From: Cutibacterium acnes | GTDB lineage: Bacteria > Actinomycetota > Actinomycetes > Propionibacteriales > Propionibacteriaceae | Assembly (NCBI RefSeq): GCF_003030305.1 | Contig: NZ_CP023676.1 | Coordinates: 1,054,001 to 1,118,000 of the forward strand | Direction of reading: 5' to 3' | Length of the DNA stretch: 64,000 nucleotides | Part shown: positions 32,009 to 42,162 of the stretch, in pieces | Layout of the letters: each line of letters starts with the position of its first letter | How positions within the stretch are numbered: the stretch's first letter is position 1 | The notes under the pieces: model-generated | What the model was told of the DNA's origin: nothing | The model's input: the letters and a program-made list of their open reading frames with translations, nothing else | Databases searched by the model: none | Translations under genes and position numbers: made by a program

Positions 32009-32515
32009 ATGCGCTGCCCGTTCTGTCAGCATGATGACTCTCGAGTCCTGGATTCGCGGGTATGCGAAGACGGTACTGCGATCCGTCGGAGGCGGCAGTG
32101 CCCGATGTGTGAACGACGGTTTACGACCATCGAACGCATGCAGATGACAGTTCACAAGCGCAACGGCATCGAGGAGCCCTTCTCCCGTGACAAGGTGATC
32201 CGTGGTGTGCGCAACGCATGCAAGGGACGCCCGGTCACAGATGCCGATCTAGCTTTGCTGGGACAACGCGTCGAGGACGGTCTACGGGCCCGAGGAGTCG
32301 CGGAGATACCCAGCGAGGAAATCGGGTTGGCGATCTTGGGGCCACTGCGTGAACTTGATTCCATCGCTTACCTGAGGTTTGCCAGCGTTTACTTGAACTA
32401 CAACACCATCGAGGACTTCGCTACTGAGATTGATCGGTTGCGCGACGAATCCTCCGATAAAACGAAGTCCTCGAGTCGTAAACGGCTTTCAAAGCAGGAC
32501 GAGCCACTGTTCTGA
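32009..32515 (+). CDS. nrdR: Ribonucleotide reductase repressor NrdR
   Basis: 168 residues. AAGGAGG (31997-32003) sits five bases before the ATG at 32009, giving the canonical start [17 protein letters not shown]. The zinc ribbon uses CPFC and CPMC, and the ATP-cone domain follows ([20 protein letters not shown]). NrdR senses dATP/ATP and represses ribonucleotide reductase genes. Two NrdR boxes upstream suggest it controls itself and the nrdJ gene 81 bases downstream. The C-terminal tail is lysine/serine rich. Confidence 0.95.
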
Positions 32516-32596
32516 CGAGCTGTGTGCCGAGCGTGCCACAGTTCGCACTAAGTACCGACACCAACCACCCGTATCACTGAAAATTCAGAGGGAGCC

Positions 32597-35449
32597 ATGA
32601 CTGAGACCAAGTCCGCACCACGCAGGACGAGCCGCTCTAAGGGGCTGCACGTTGAGCGCATCTTCAGCACTGAAGGTGTTCATCCTTATGACGAGGTGAC
32701 CTGGGAACGCCGTGATGTCGTGCAAACGAACTGGCGTACCGGCGATGTGGTCTTTGAGCAGCGCGGGGTCGAGTTCCCCGACTTCTGGAGCGTTAACGCC
32801 TCGACCATCGTTACCAATAAGTATTTCCGTGGTGCTCTAGGTACCCCGGCCCGCGAGGATAGCCTCAAGACCCTCATCGACCGAGTCGTCAATACCTATG
32901 TGACCACTGGGCGTAAGAACGGTTATTTCGCGTCTGATGACGACGCCAAGGTCTTTGGCGAGGAACTGACCTGGTTATTGGTGCACCAGTACTTCAGCTT
33001 CAACTCCCCGGTGTGGTTCAACGTCGGTACCACGAGTCCCCAACAGGTTAGCGCTTGCTTCATTCTTTCGGTGGATGACTCGATGGAGTCGATCCTCAAT
33101 TGGTACCGAGAAGAAGGATTCATCTTTAAAGGTGGTTCTGGTGCTGGTCTCAATATTTCTCGTATCCGTTCCTCGAAGGAACTACTGAGCTCCGGTGGTA
33201 CGGCTTCTGGTCCAGTCTCCTTTATGCGTGGTGCTGATGCTTCAGCGGGAACCATCAAATCAGGCGGCGCCACTCGTCGTGCTGCCAAGATGGTCGTCCT
33301 TGACATCGATCACCCCGATATCGAAGAGTTCATCGAGACCAAGGCGCGCGAGGAGGACAAGATTCGTGCTCTGCGCGATGCCGGGTTCGACATGGACCTG
33401 GGCGGGCGCGACATCGTCAGCGTTCAGTATCAGAACGCCAACAACTCGGTGCGTGTCTCCGACGCCTTCATGGCCGCTGTTGAGCACGGTAAGCCCTTCG
33501 GTCTGATGTCCCGCACCGAGCCTGACAAGGTGCTTGACACCGTTGACGCCAAGGAACTTTTTGGCAAGATTGCTCAGGCTGCTTGGGAGTGCGCCGATCC
33601 CGGCTTGCAATATGACGACACCATCAATGCCTGGCATACCACCCCGAATTCCGGACGGATCAACGCGTCCAACCCGTGCTCGGAGTACATGAGCCTAGAC
33701 AATTCCTCATGTAACTTGGCTAGCCTTAACCTGCTGAAGTTCCTCGACGAAAATGACCATTTCGACGTCGAGAAATTCACCAGAGCTGTTGAACTCGTCA
33801 TCACCGCAATGGATATCTCCATTTGCTTTGCTGACTTCCCGACTGAGGCCATTAGTAAGACGACACGTAACTTCCGTCAGCTCGGTATCGGATATGCCAA
33901 CCTGGGCGCCCTTCTCATGGCGCTGGGCCTGGGTTACGACTCGGATGGTGGACGTGCCCTCGCAGCTGCCATCACGTCCCTCATGACTGGCGTCTCCTAC
34001 CGGCGTTCCGCTGAACTGGCTGCCATCGTCGGTCCCTATGGCGGATACTCCGAAAACGCTGAGCCACATCAGGCAGTCATGGCTAGGCATCGTGATGCCA
34101 ACCGTCAGGTTCACCCTTTGCACAACAATGACACCGCTGTCTTGACCGCCGCCAAGGCAGAGTGGGACAAGGTCGTCAAGCTCGGGCATACCAATGGTTT
34201 CCGCAATGCCCAAGCGTCCGTTCTTGCCCCGACTGGCACCATTGGCTTCATGATGGACTGCGATACCACCGGTATCGAACCAGACTTCTCGCTGGTCAAG
34301 TTCAAGAAGATGGTCGGCGGCGGCTCGATGCAGATCGTCAACCAGACGGTGCCGCGTGCCCTCAAGAACCTCGGCTACACCCCCGAGCAGGCTGAGAAGA
34401 TCGTCGCCTACATCGCCGACAACGGTTCGGTCGTTGGTGCTCCTGATCTCGATGAGGCCCACTACGAGGTTTTCGATTGCGCTATGGGTACCCGGTTCAT
34501 CGCCCCGATGGGTCACGTACGGATGATGGCTGCCGTTCAGCCCTTCCTGTCCGGTGCTATCTCTAAGACTGTCAACCTGCCGGAGTCTTCTACGGTTGAG
34601 GATATCGCCGGGGTTTACATGGAGGGTTGGAAGCTTGGCCTCAAGGCTCTGGCTGTCTACCGCGACAACTGTAAGGTCGGTCAGCCTCTCTCTGAGGCCA
34701 AGAAAAAGGAAGAGGAAGAGAAGGCCGAGCCGGAAGTTCGCATCGAGTACCGCCCGCGTCGTCAGCGTCTACCGAAGTCGCGCATGGGCCGCACCACCAG
34801 CTTCCAGGTCGCAGGAGCCGGCGGTTACCTCACTACTGGCGCTTACGACTCCGGGCGCTTGGGCGAGATCTTCCTCAAGCTTGGTAAGCAGGGATCCACC
34901 CTTGCCGGTGTTATGGACGCTTTTTCTATCGCGGTGTCTATCGGCTTGCAATATGGCGTGCCGCTGGAATCCTTCGTTCAAAAGTTCTCCAACCTCAAGT
35001 TTGAGCCAGCTGGCATGACCGACGACCCCGATATTCGGATCTCCTCGTCGATCATTGACTATGTCTTCCGTCGTCTGGCCCTCGACTACCTTGACTTTGA
35101 TGAGCGTGCCGAGCTGGGTATTTACACCGCTGCCGAGCGTGCTCGCTATGTCCAGACGGGTTCTTACCTGTCTGATGAGGAGGATGAGCTTATCGACTCT
35201 GAGACCCTCAAGGACACGCCGGCCGACCGCGTCCGGGTGCATGAAGACGGAGCTAACCAGCCCGGTCTTTTCGCAACTCAGGAGGCGGTCGAGCAGATTG
35301 GTGAGGCACACACCAGTGCTGAGCTTCTCGAAGAGCAGATCGGTCGTGAAGTTGACGCCCCCCTGTGCTTGACTTGCGGGACGAAGATGCGTCCCTCGGG
35401 ATCGTGCTACGTCTGCGAGGGGTGCGGTTCAACTAGCGGCTGTAGCTGA
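32597..35449 (+). CDS. nrdJ: Vitamin B12-dependent (class II) ribonucleotide reductase
   Basis: 950 residues, the length of the large NrdJ form. It reduces ribonucleotides to deoxyribonucleotides using adenosylcobalamin, with or without oxygen, which suits an aerotolerant anaerobe whose genus makes B12. Visible motifs are QQVSACFILSVDDSM (first cysteine), NPCSEYMSLDNSSCNLASLNL (active-site cysteine/glutamate region) and the C-terminal CLTCGTK...CYVCEGCGSTSGC redox tail. The ATG at 32597 follows AGAGGGAG. No cobalamin riboswitch is seen in the 81 bases before it. Confidence 0.96.
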   Translation: MTETKSAPRRTSRSKGLHVERIFSTEGVHPYDEVTWERRDVVQTNWRTGDVVFEQRGVEFPDFWSVNASTIVTNKYFRGALGTPAREDSLKTLIDRVVNTYVTTGRKNGYFASDDDAKVFGEELTWLLVHQYFSFNSPVWFNVGTTSPQQVSACFILSVDDSMESILNWYREEGFIFKGGSGAGLNISRIRSSKELLSSGGTASGPVSFMRGADASAGTIKSGGATRRAAKMVVLDIDHPDIEEFIETKAREEDKIRALRDAGFDMDLGGRDIVSVQYQNANNSVRVSDAFMAAVEHGKPFGLMSRTEPDKVLDTVDAKELFGKIAQAAWECADPGLQYDDTINAWHTTPNSGRINASNPCSEYMSLDNSSCNLASLNLLKFLDENDHFDVEKFTRAVELVITAMDISICFADFPTEAISKTTRNFRQLGIGYANLGALLMALGLGYDSDGGRALAAAITSLMTGVSYRRSAELAAIVGPYGGYSENAEPHQAVMARHRDANRQVHPLHNNDTAVLTAAKAEWDKVVKLGHTNGFRNAQASVLAPTGTIGFMMDCDTTGIEPDFSLVKFKKMVGGGSMQIVNQTVPRALKNLGYTPEQAEKIVAYIADNGSVVGAPDLDEAHYEVFDCAMGTRFIAPMGHVRMMAAVQPFLSGAISKTVNLPESSTVEDIAGVYMEGWKLGLKALAVYRDNCKVGQPLSEAKKKEEEEKAEPEVRIEYRPRRQRLPKSRMGRTTSFQVAGAGGYLTTGAYDSGRLGEIFLKLGKQGSTLAGVMDAFSIAVSIGLQYGVPLESFVQKFSNLKFEPAGMTDDPDIRISSSIIDYVFRRLALDYLDFDERAELGIYTAAERARYVQTGSYLSDEEDELIDSETLKDTPADRVRVHEDGANQPGLFATQEAVEQIGEAHTSAELLEEQIGREVDAPLCLTCGTKMRPSGSCYVCEGCGSTSGCS

Positions 35450-35459
35450 TGACGCTATG

Positions 35460-35491
35460 AGCGGGGGCGGGGCGGGTGCTACGCCCCCGCT
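35460..35491 (+). terminator. Hairpin after nrdJ
   Basis: AGCGGGGGCG (35460-35469), a twelve-base loop, then CGCCCCCGCT (35482-35491), ten bases after the stop codon; only a short T-containing tail follows. Confidence 0.7.
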
Positions 35492-35597
35492 GTTGTGTCC
35501 CACGCCACGTGTGGTCCATAACGGCTGCCAGAGGCTGATAGCTATGCGTTGGATGGCAGGATCGTGAGAGGCAGCTGCAGATAGCGGCGCGACCTAC

Positions 35598-35603
35598 TAG
35601 GTT
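35598..35603 (+). promoter_or_regulatory. -10 box of the YbjN-like gene (leaderless)
   Basis: TAGGTT with six bases to the ATG at 35610 and no ribosome binding site. Confidence 0.55.
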
Positions 35604-35609
35604 GGAACC

Positions 35610-36602
35610 ATGGACGAGCCACCAGACTTTGCGTTCGATCTGGATCGCAGCACAGCGCAGGCGTGGGACCAGTTCGCCGAGCGTCTGGCGGAGGTCGTCT
35701 CTGTTATTGACGACGACGGCGAACTAACGATCTCAACCCTGTCCGCGCGCACCGACACGGCTCCCTTTATACGCTTCGTGCAAGATGATCCTGGTTGCAG
35801 CGACGATACCGCGATGATTCTTGCCGAAGCATCCAGCAATAACTGTTTACCGGAGAGTGCATGCCTTACGTCGGGCCAGCTTGACGGCCTGAGATCCCTA
35901 GGATGGCAGGCCCCTGGAACCTGCAAGGTCCACCAAACCGATAACTACTGGGTGTACCGCAGTCAGGACGATTCTGAGCAACTTGCCGAATTGACAGTAA
36001 CGACTTTGCGTGACATTTTCGGTGTTCCCCATCCAGTGTTTCTGGCCCCCGACCAGCTTGCGGAGATTTTGCAGCCTGAGCTTCCGTTGTCGCCTACAGA
36101 GGCGGCTAGCGTCCCCGCCATCATGCCAGTAGACAAAGATCACCTCGACCGTCTCGTTGCTGATGAGTTGTCCCACATGTTTGGCCATCCGGCCATCCGC
36201 GATAGCGAGGGCGACTTTGCTATCCGAGTAGGGACGTGCATGGTCTTCGTACGTACCACCCCCGATGCCTCGGAATTGTTGCTTTTTGCTGCTCTCGTCC
36301 ATGACGTTGAGGGGCGTTCTCGTGCCGTTGAGGTACTCAATGACCTCAATGTGCAATCCCGCTACGGGCGTTTCGCCCTTCATCAAGATCGAGTGTTCGT
36401 GACGATGTCGGTGATGGCCCGCCCTTTCGTCGCCGCGCATCTTCACCAGGCCGTCTCCATCATGTCCCGACTGGCCGATGGGCTGGACAACGAATTGGCC
36501 CGCAAATGCGGGGGAGAACCACTTTTGAAGAGGGCTCCTGACCGGACTCCCTTTGTCTCAGGGCAAATGGTGGGACAATGTGACAAGGGCCAACGCCTTT
36601 GA
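35610..36602 (+). CDS. YbjN/TY-Chap-domain protein
   Basis: 330 residues, acidic, soluble, without signal peptide. The two halves look like tandem type III secretion chaperone-like (YbjN/CesT) folds: the second, about residues 170-310, has DFAIRVGTCMVFVRTTPDASELLLFAALVHDVEGRSRAVEVLNDLN and FALHQDRVFVTMSVMARPFVAAHLHQAV, a typical pattern of strand-helix segments in actinobacterial YbjN proteins. The function is unknown; chaperone-like peptide binding is the family suggestion. The ATG is supported by the -10 box six bases upstream. Confidence 0.7.
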   Translation: MDEPPDFAFDLDRSTAQAWDQFAERLAEVVSVIDDDGELTISTLSARTDTAPFIRFVQDDPGCSDDTAMILAEASSNNCLPESACLTSGQLDGLRSLGWQAPGTCKVHQTDNYWVYRSQDDSEQLAELTVTTLRDIFGVPHPVFLAPDQLAEILQPELPLSPTEAASVPAIMPVDKDHLDRLVADELSHMFGHPAIRDSEGDFAIRVGTCMVFVRTTPDASELLLFAALVHDVEGRSRAVEVLNDLNVQSRYGRFALHQDRVFVTMSVMARPFVAAHLHQAVSIMSRLADGLDNELARKCGGEPLLKRAPDRTPFVSGQMVGQCDKGQRL

Positions 36603-36624
36603 TGTCTCACTGAGGAGGACCACC

Positions 36625-37479
36625 ATGACTGACGACCGAACCTCATCGAAGGCTCAACGCACTGTCATCATCGTCGGAGTCGATGGCTCCGAGGACGGCC
36701 TACGTGCCGCCCGTTACGCCGCAGGATCAGCGATCAAGAGAGATGCTGATCTTATTGTCCTTCACGCCGTTGATGACGCTGCCGTTGCGGGCGCCTGGGG
36801 AGTCGTCTATGACCCGACCGCTCTGCAGGATGCCGGTCAGGTCGTTGTTGATGACGCCATCCATGTTGCGACTGAGCGGGGGATGGACCCCGATCGGATC
36901 TCTGGAGAGGTCGTCTTGGGTAACCCGGCGGCCATTCTGGCCGATCGCAGCGCCGATGCCCAGCTCGTTGTGCTCGGCCGTCGCGCTACCTCGGGTCTGG
37001 AGCGTATGTTCGTCGGGTCGACATCTGTGGCTGTGGCGGGCATGTCGGCAGCGCCCGTCGTGGTCATCTCCCGCGCTTCGACCCCGGATCCGACTGGTGG
37101 CAAGAAATGTGTTGCGGTCGCGGTCGGCCCCCAGAGCGTAGGAACTGCAGCTGTCGGATTCGGATTCGCTGAAGCTGACCACCGTGGCTGCAAGCTGCTC
37201 GCAGTGACGGTTCCTGGTAACGACTCCGAAGAGGTGCACGACGAGGCCCTCAAACGACTCAACGAGGTCGTCAAGCCGCTCGCTAATAAGCATCCCCATG
37301 TCGAGGTCGAGACCCGCGTGCTGTCCGGAGAACCCGTCGACGCCTTAGTCGACCTCTCGGGCAACGTTGACCTCCTCGTGATTGGTATGAAGAAGCACCC
37401 GATTTTGGGCTGGACCGCAGGTGGTGTCAGTCGCGCCATCATGGCGCACGCTCAGTCGCCGCTGGCTATCTGCCACTGA
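36625..37479 (+). CDS. Tandem universal stress protein
   Basis: 284 residues from the ATG at 36625, fixed by GAGGAGG a few bases upstream; the in-frame start at 36553 lies inside the preceding gene. Two Usp domains are present. The first begins VIIVGVDGSEDGLRAARYAA and has the ATP-binding G-x2-G-x9-GS-like loop GRRATSGLERMFVGST. The second (KKCVAVAVGP...) ends LLVIGMKKHPILGWTAGGVSRAI, with a less complete nucleotide loop. Such proteins aid survival in stasis or low oxygen in actinobacteria. Confidence 0.88.
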   Translation: MTDDRTSSKAQRTVIIVGVDGSEDGLRAARYAAGSAIKRDADLIVLHAVDDAAVAGAWGVVYDPTALQDAGQVVVDDAIHVATERGMDPDRISGEVVLGNPAAILADRSADAQLVVLGRRATSGLERMFVGSTSVAVAGMSAAPVVVISRASTPDPTGGKKCVAVAVGPQSVGTAAVGFGFAEADHRGCKLLAVTVPGNDSEEVHDEALKRLNEVVKPLANKHPHVEVETRVLSGEPVDALVDLSGNVDLLVIGMKKHPILGWTAGGVSRAIMAHAQSPLAICH

Positions 37480-37913
37480 TATCGAGCTGCTGGCCTGCTG
37501 TTCTCGTCGCGTCGGCGGCTTCAGGACGCGTTCGCCTGCGTTTCACCGTCGTCTACAACACCATGTACTGACGTTGAGGAAACAGTCGTCTGGCGTGTCT
37601 GCGGATCTCTCGCTGTCGGCCATGGTCGTCATAGTGCAGCCAGGTTCGAGACAGCCGGATATGCCGCGCGTGGTGACACTAAGATCACGCCGAACACCGG
37701 GATCGACGAAGGCACCGTCCCTGAACCCCTGTGGAGACCTGATCGGTGAAGTATCCCCGCCTACGAGCCGAATTGCGAAAGCTACCGGCGGTTGGCCAGG
37801 TGCGTAGGCATTGGCAAGATTGCCAACCGAATCCACACAGACGGAGATCTTCTCGGCTTGATAACGGCTAGTGGTCGCCGAGTGTTGGAAGCCCCGCATA
37901 GACTAAACCGGTC
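37480..37913. other. 434-base gap before hrpA
   Basis: No supported gene. It contains the hrpA promoter and the near-palindrome TTGGCAAGATTGCCAA (37811-37826), two seven-base arms around GA. A 118-codon open frame on the minus strand (37543-37899) has no ribosome binding site or recognisable domain and is not called. Confidence 0.5.
37899..37904 (+). promoter_or_regulatory. -10 box of hrpA (leaderless)
   Basis: TAGACT, nine bases from the ATG at 37914, no ribosome binding site. Confidence 0.5.
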
Positions 37914-40900
37914 ATGCCTAATTCACGACTGGAAGGTGAGCTGCCTGGTGGGGGAGTCGTCACCTTCGACACTGACCTTCCGATAGCGGCACACGCCGAC
38001 GAGATTGCCGACCTCATCAAGCACCACCAAGTCGTGGTGGTGGCAGGCGAGACCGGTTCGGGAAAGACGACCCAGCTGCCCAAGATCTGCCTGGCCTTGG
38101 GACGTCGTCAGATTGCCCATACCCAGCCCCGACGGATCGCCGCGCGCAGCGTCGCAGAACGAGTTGCCGAGGAAATGGGGGTCGAGCTGGGGGAACAGGT
38201 CGGCTATCAAGTGCGCTTCACCCGGCGCGCTTCCTCCGACACCGCACTGACTGTCATGACTGACGGAGTACTGCTTGCTGAGATTTCCCATGATCGCGAC
38301 TTGTGCGCCCATGACACCATCATTATTGACGAGGCTCACGAGCGCAGCCTCAATATCGACTTCTTGCTGGGTTACCTGAAACAGTTGCTGCCACGACGTC
38401 CAGACCTCAAAGTCATCATCACCTCGGCCACTATCGACACCACCAGGTTTTCCGCCCACTTCGACGACGCGCCAGTTATTGAGGTCTCGGGGCGCACGTA
38501 CCCCGTTGAGGTGCGTTATCGCCCGCTGGATCCCTCTGAGCAAATCCGCCCCGATGACGAAGATGACATTGACGACGAAGATGAGCTCCTCCATCGTCCA
38601 TCAGCCCCGTCCCTGACGAGCCCGGATGACGAGGTTGTCGACCAAGTCACCGGTATCTGCCGGGCGGTCCAGGAACTTTGCCGCGAGGAGAGCGGTGACA
38701 TCCTGGTATTCCTAGCTGGTGAGCAGGAGATCCGCGAGACCGCCGAGGCGCTGGCGGACCTCAATCTGTCTAACACCGAAGTCCTGCCACTCTTTGCCCG
38801 CCTGTCGGCCGCAGAACAGCATCGGGTTTTCACTCCGCATACCGGACGACGGATCGTGCTGGCCACCAACGTCGCCGAGACCTCCCTGACCGTGCCTGGA
38901 ATCCGCTACGTCATTGATCCGGGAACTGCCCGTATCTCGCGGTACTCGGTGCGCACCAAGGTCCAGCGCCTGCCTATCGAGCCGGTCTCCCAGGCCAGCG
39001 CCAACCAGCGCGCCGGACGATGTGGCCGCGTGGCACCGGGCATCTGCATCCGGCTGTATTCCCAGACCAGTTTCGAGTCTCGTCCCGAATTCACCGAGCC
39101 GGAGATCCTGCGCACCAATTTAGCCGCGGTCATCCTCCAGATGGCCCAGGCCAGGCTCGGAGCCATCACCGACTTTCCTTTCGTCGAAGCCCCGGACCGC
39201 TCCCGGATCAATGACGGAATCCGGCTCCTCGACGAACTAGGAGCTCTCAAACCGGGACACCGTGACGCTCCGCGCCTAACAAAGATCGGACACCAGCTGG
39301 CCCGGGTGCCATTGGACCCACGGCTGGGACGTATGCTCCTTGAAGGAGCGAGGCAAGGTAGCCTGGCCGAGGTCTTGGTCATCGTCGCGGCTCTATCGAT
39401 TCGCGACGTCCGGGAGCGTCCCGCAGACAAGCGCGAGGAGGCCGACGCTTTTCATCGCCGTTTTGCCACCGAAGCCAACCTACTGCAGACCCTCCAAGCG
39501 GCCGACAACACCGATAACAACCAGGTGGGGGATTGGTCTCAGGTCCGCCGCCAGCATATTCACCAGGAGGCCGCCAACACTGCTAAACCAGGACCTCCGG
39601 CACGTCATACCCCGCACACCAGGGGGAAGATCTCCCCACGCCCCCAGGCGGGCGGCATTGACGAGGGTGGCGACATCATGGCCATCCACCGGCTATGGCG
39701 TTACCTGCGCCACCAGCGTCGTCAAATGGGGTCCTCAGCCTTCCGCCGAATGTGTCGGGCCGAGTACATCAACTATCTGCGGGTGCGTGAGTGGGACGAT
39801 TTGCACGGCCAACTCCGCCAGATCGCCAAGGAACTGCACCTGGAGGTCAACCGCACCTCAGCCCCAACCGACCGGGTTCTTGTTGCCCTACTCTCGGGAC
39901 TGTTGTCTCACATCGGGCTGGTCCAGCTCCGGCAGCCGGCCAAACGGCACGGCCAGCGCCCCGGGCCTCAGGAATACCTCGGTGCTCGCGGCACGAAGTT
40001 CGCCATTAATCCCGGATCGCTGCTGGCGCGTAAGTCGCCCGAACTTGTCGTGGCTGTTGAGCTCGTGGAGACCTCTCGGCTGTGGGCCAGGACAGTTGCC
40101 GCCGTCCAGCCCGAGTGGGTGGAGGAGGTTGCGGGCCCTCTCATCAGGCGTTCCTGGGCGGTTCCGCATTGGGCAGCATCAACAGCGTCAGTGGTCGCTA
40201 CTGAGCGTGGCACCCTCTTTGGGGTGCCGTTATGGGCTGACCGTCGCGTCACCTATGGCCGCATCGATCCGGTGGCGTCCCGACAGATTTTTATCCGTTC
40301 GGCTCTCGTAGAGCGGAACTGGCGATCCGATCATGGATTCCTCAAACACAACGATCGAGTTCGCGACGAGGCCGCAGATCTTGAGGAGCGCAGTCGTCAG
40401 CGCGACCTGGTAGCCGACGACGACGCCATCTTCGCTTTTTACGACCGTCGGATTCCTGACGGGATCGTCTCTGGTTCCCATTTCGACGCTTGGTGGCGTC
40501 GGGTGCAAGACCGTCACCAGCTTGACTTGTCGATCGACGATCTCGTCGACTCCGGCTCCGTAGACGCCGACGCTTTCCCTGACCACTGGAAAGTCGGAAA
40601 CCTCGAACTTCCAGTGCGCTACGTTTTTGAGCCGGGATCCGGGCACGACGGCGTCACCGTCACTATCCCGCTAGCACTGCTCAACCAGGTGCCCACAGCA
40701 CCGTTCAGCTGGCAGGTGCCAGGCTTGCGCACCGAGTTGGCGACGGAACTCATTCGCGCCCTTCCTAAGCGCATTCGCACTCAACTGGTACCTGCCCCCG
40801 ACCGTGCCCGAGCGGCGCTAACCTGGCTGGAAGACCACGATGCTGACCGCCACGCCCCCTTCACCAATGAACTCGGACGAGCCCTGAGAACTCTCACCGG

Positions 40901-41999
40901 GGTCATCATCAACCCTGATGACTGGAATATTGCCGCTATCCCGGCCCATTTGCGGATTGGTTTCGACATTACTGACGCCGAGGGAAGACCTGTCGGTAAG
41001 AAATCCAAAAAGAATGGTAAGGACAAACTCAAGGGATCTCAGCCCGCACCCATTGCCCGCTCCGAGGATCTCGACGCCCTGCAGACTGATTTGGCTCCCA
41101 AGGTGTCCCAATCTTTGACTAAGGCCGCGGGCCAACCCCAGATCCACGGTGCGAAGGAGTGGACCTTCGACCCAATTCCGAAACGGGTTGATCTGTCGCG
41201 CAAGGGCCCTGACGCCGTCGGCTACCCATGCCTGGTCGATGAAGGTGACTCCGTCGGCACCACCGTCCTCGACACTCCTCGTGCCCAGCGCACCAGCCAT
41301 GCTTCCGGCGTCGTGAAGTTGCTTGTCCTCAACCTTCCTGACCCGACGAAGTGGGTTGTTACGCATATGGATAACGCCACCAAGCTGGCCCTGGCAACGT
41401 CTCCGTACCCCAGCGTCCCAGCCTTACTGGCCGATGCCCGTCATAAGGCGGTGGCTTCGGTGGCTCAGGAGAAGGCGGGTGATCTGTCAGGGATTCGCGA
41501 CAAGAAGACATTCGACGACCTCGCTCTAGTCGTTCGTCAAGACCAGGCCGACCGGATGGCTCGAGTGGTGCGTACTGCTGGCAGGATCCTCAGTCGTGTC
41601 GTCGCTGCTCGTCAGGCTCTGGCAACTGTCTCGGATCCGGCGATCCATGCTGACATCGTTGCTCAGATTGATGACCTCGTCTTCGAGAATTTCATTTCGG
41701 CCACCCCGGACCCTTGGTATGACGACATGCCGCGCTGGATTCAGGGGGTGAGCGTGCGGATCGAGTCCCTGATGACCAACCCTTCACGCGATCCCCGCCA
41801 GATGGCCGAGCTGGAGCCTCTCCTGGCCGACTATGACGCCCTGTGCGAGGAGCAACCGGCTGGAAAACTACCCGCCGAGGTCGAGGAGATTGGGTTCATG
41901 CTGGAGGAGTTGCGCGTCCAGTACTTCGCTCAAAAACTCGGTACTCGTGTCAGTGTGTCACCCAAGCGAATTCGTATGGCGATAGCCAAGCTGTCCTAA
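37914..41999 (+). CDS. hrpA: ATP-dependent RNA helicase HrpA
   Basis: 1361 residues, DEAH-box family. Walker A GETGSGKTTQ is at residues 45-54, DEAH in IIIDEAHERS near residue 139, SAT in VIITSATIDT, and the C-terminal helicase motifs ATNVAETSLTVPGIRYVIDPG and QRAGRCGR follow. The rest is the long HrpA-specific C-terminal region (DUF3418-type) seen in proteobacterial and actinobacterial HrpA. HrpA rescues collided or stalled ribosomes. An insertion of about 50 His/Pro/Gly-rich residues lies near residues 535-585, before the conserved RLWRYLR segment. Confidence 0.92.
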   Translation: MPNSRLEGELPGGGVVTFDTDLPIAAHADEIADLIKHHQVVVVAGETGSGKTTQLPKICLALGRRQIAHTQPRRIAARSVAERVAEEMGVELGEQVGYQVRFTRRASSDTALTVMTDGVLLAEISHDRDLCAHDTIIIDEAHERSLNIDFLLGYLKQLLPRRPDLKVIITSATIDTTRFSAHFDDAPVIEVSGRTYPVEVRYRPLDPSEQIRPDDEDDIDDEDELLHRPSAPSLTSPDDEVVDQVTGICRAVQELCREESGDILVFLAGEQEIRETAEALADLNLSNTEVLPLFARLSAAEQHRVFTPHTGRRIVLATNVAETSLTVPGIRYVIDPGTARISRYSVRTKVQRLPIEPVSQASANQRAGRCGRVAPGICIRLYSQTSFESRPEFTEPEILRTNLAAVILQMAQARLGAITDFPFVEAPDRSRINDGIRLLDELGALKPGHRDAPRLTKIGHQLARVPLDPRLGRMLLEGARQGSLAEVLVIVAALSIRDVRERPADKREEADAFHRRFATEANLLQTLQAADNTDNNQVGDWSQVRRQHIHQEAANTAKPGPPARHTPHTRGKISPRPQAGGIDEGGDIMAIHRLWRYLRHQRRQMGSSAFRRMCRAEYINYLRVREWDDLHGQLRQIAKELHLEVNRTSAPTDRVLVALLSGLLSHIGLVQLRQPAKRHGQRPGPQEYLGARGTKFAINPGSLLARKSPELVVAVELVETSRLWARTVAAVQPEWVEEVAGPLIRRSWAVPHWAASTASVVATERGTLFGVPLWADRRVTYGRIDPVASRQIFIRSALVERNWRSDHGFLKHNDRVRDEAADLEERSRQRDLVADDDAIFAFYDRRIPDGIVSGSHFDAWWRRVQDRHQLDLSIDDLVDSGSVDADAFPDHWKVGNLELPVRYVFEPGSGHDGVTVTIPLALLNQVPTAPFSWQVPGLRTELATELIRALPKRIRTQLVPAPDRARAALTWLEDHDADRHAPFTNELGRALRTLTGVIINPDDWNIAAIPAHLRIGFDITDAEGRPVGKKSKKNGKDKLKGSQPAPIARSEDLDALQTDLAPKVSQSLTKAAGQPQIHGAKEWTFDPIPKRVDLSRKGPDAVGYPCLVDEGDSVGTTVLDTPRAQRTSHASGVVKLLVLNLPDPTKWVVTHMDNATKLALATSPYPSVPALLADARHKAVASVAQEKAGDLSGIRDKKTFDDLALVVRQDQADRMARVVRTAGRILSRVVAARQALATVSDPAIHADIVAQIDDLVFENFISATPDPWYDDMPRWIQGVSVRIESLMTNPSRDPRQMAELEPLLADYDALCEEQPAGKLPAEVEEIGFMLEELRVQYFAQKLGTRVSVSPKRIRMAIAKLS

Positions 42000-42162
42000 C
42001 GTCGTGCACTGGCTATGTGCGCGAGATCCGAGCCTACGCTCGGTCTTTCGCCCTCCCAGTTCTTCCAGGCGCGGATCGATTTCTTCAACCGTTGTTGCTA
42101 GTGAGTGCGCCGCCTTGGCGAGAGCTGCCATGACACGTTGCCTGATCTGGCACAGTGGTTAG

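Noticed and set aside
32516-32596. Cobalamin riboswitch before nrdJ
   Set aside because: The 81-base gap is too short and lacks the conserved B12-box pattern; nrdJ seems controlled through the NrdR boxes.
37543-37899. 118-codon minus-strand frame before hrpA
   Set aside because: No ribosome binding site or domain; a -10-like box directly abuts the ATG, too close to serve it.
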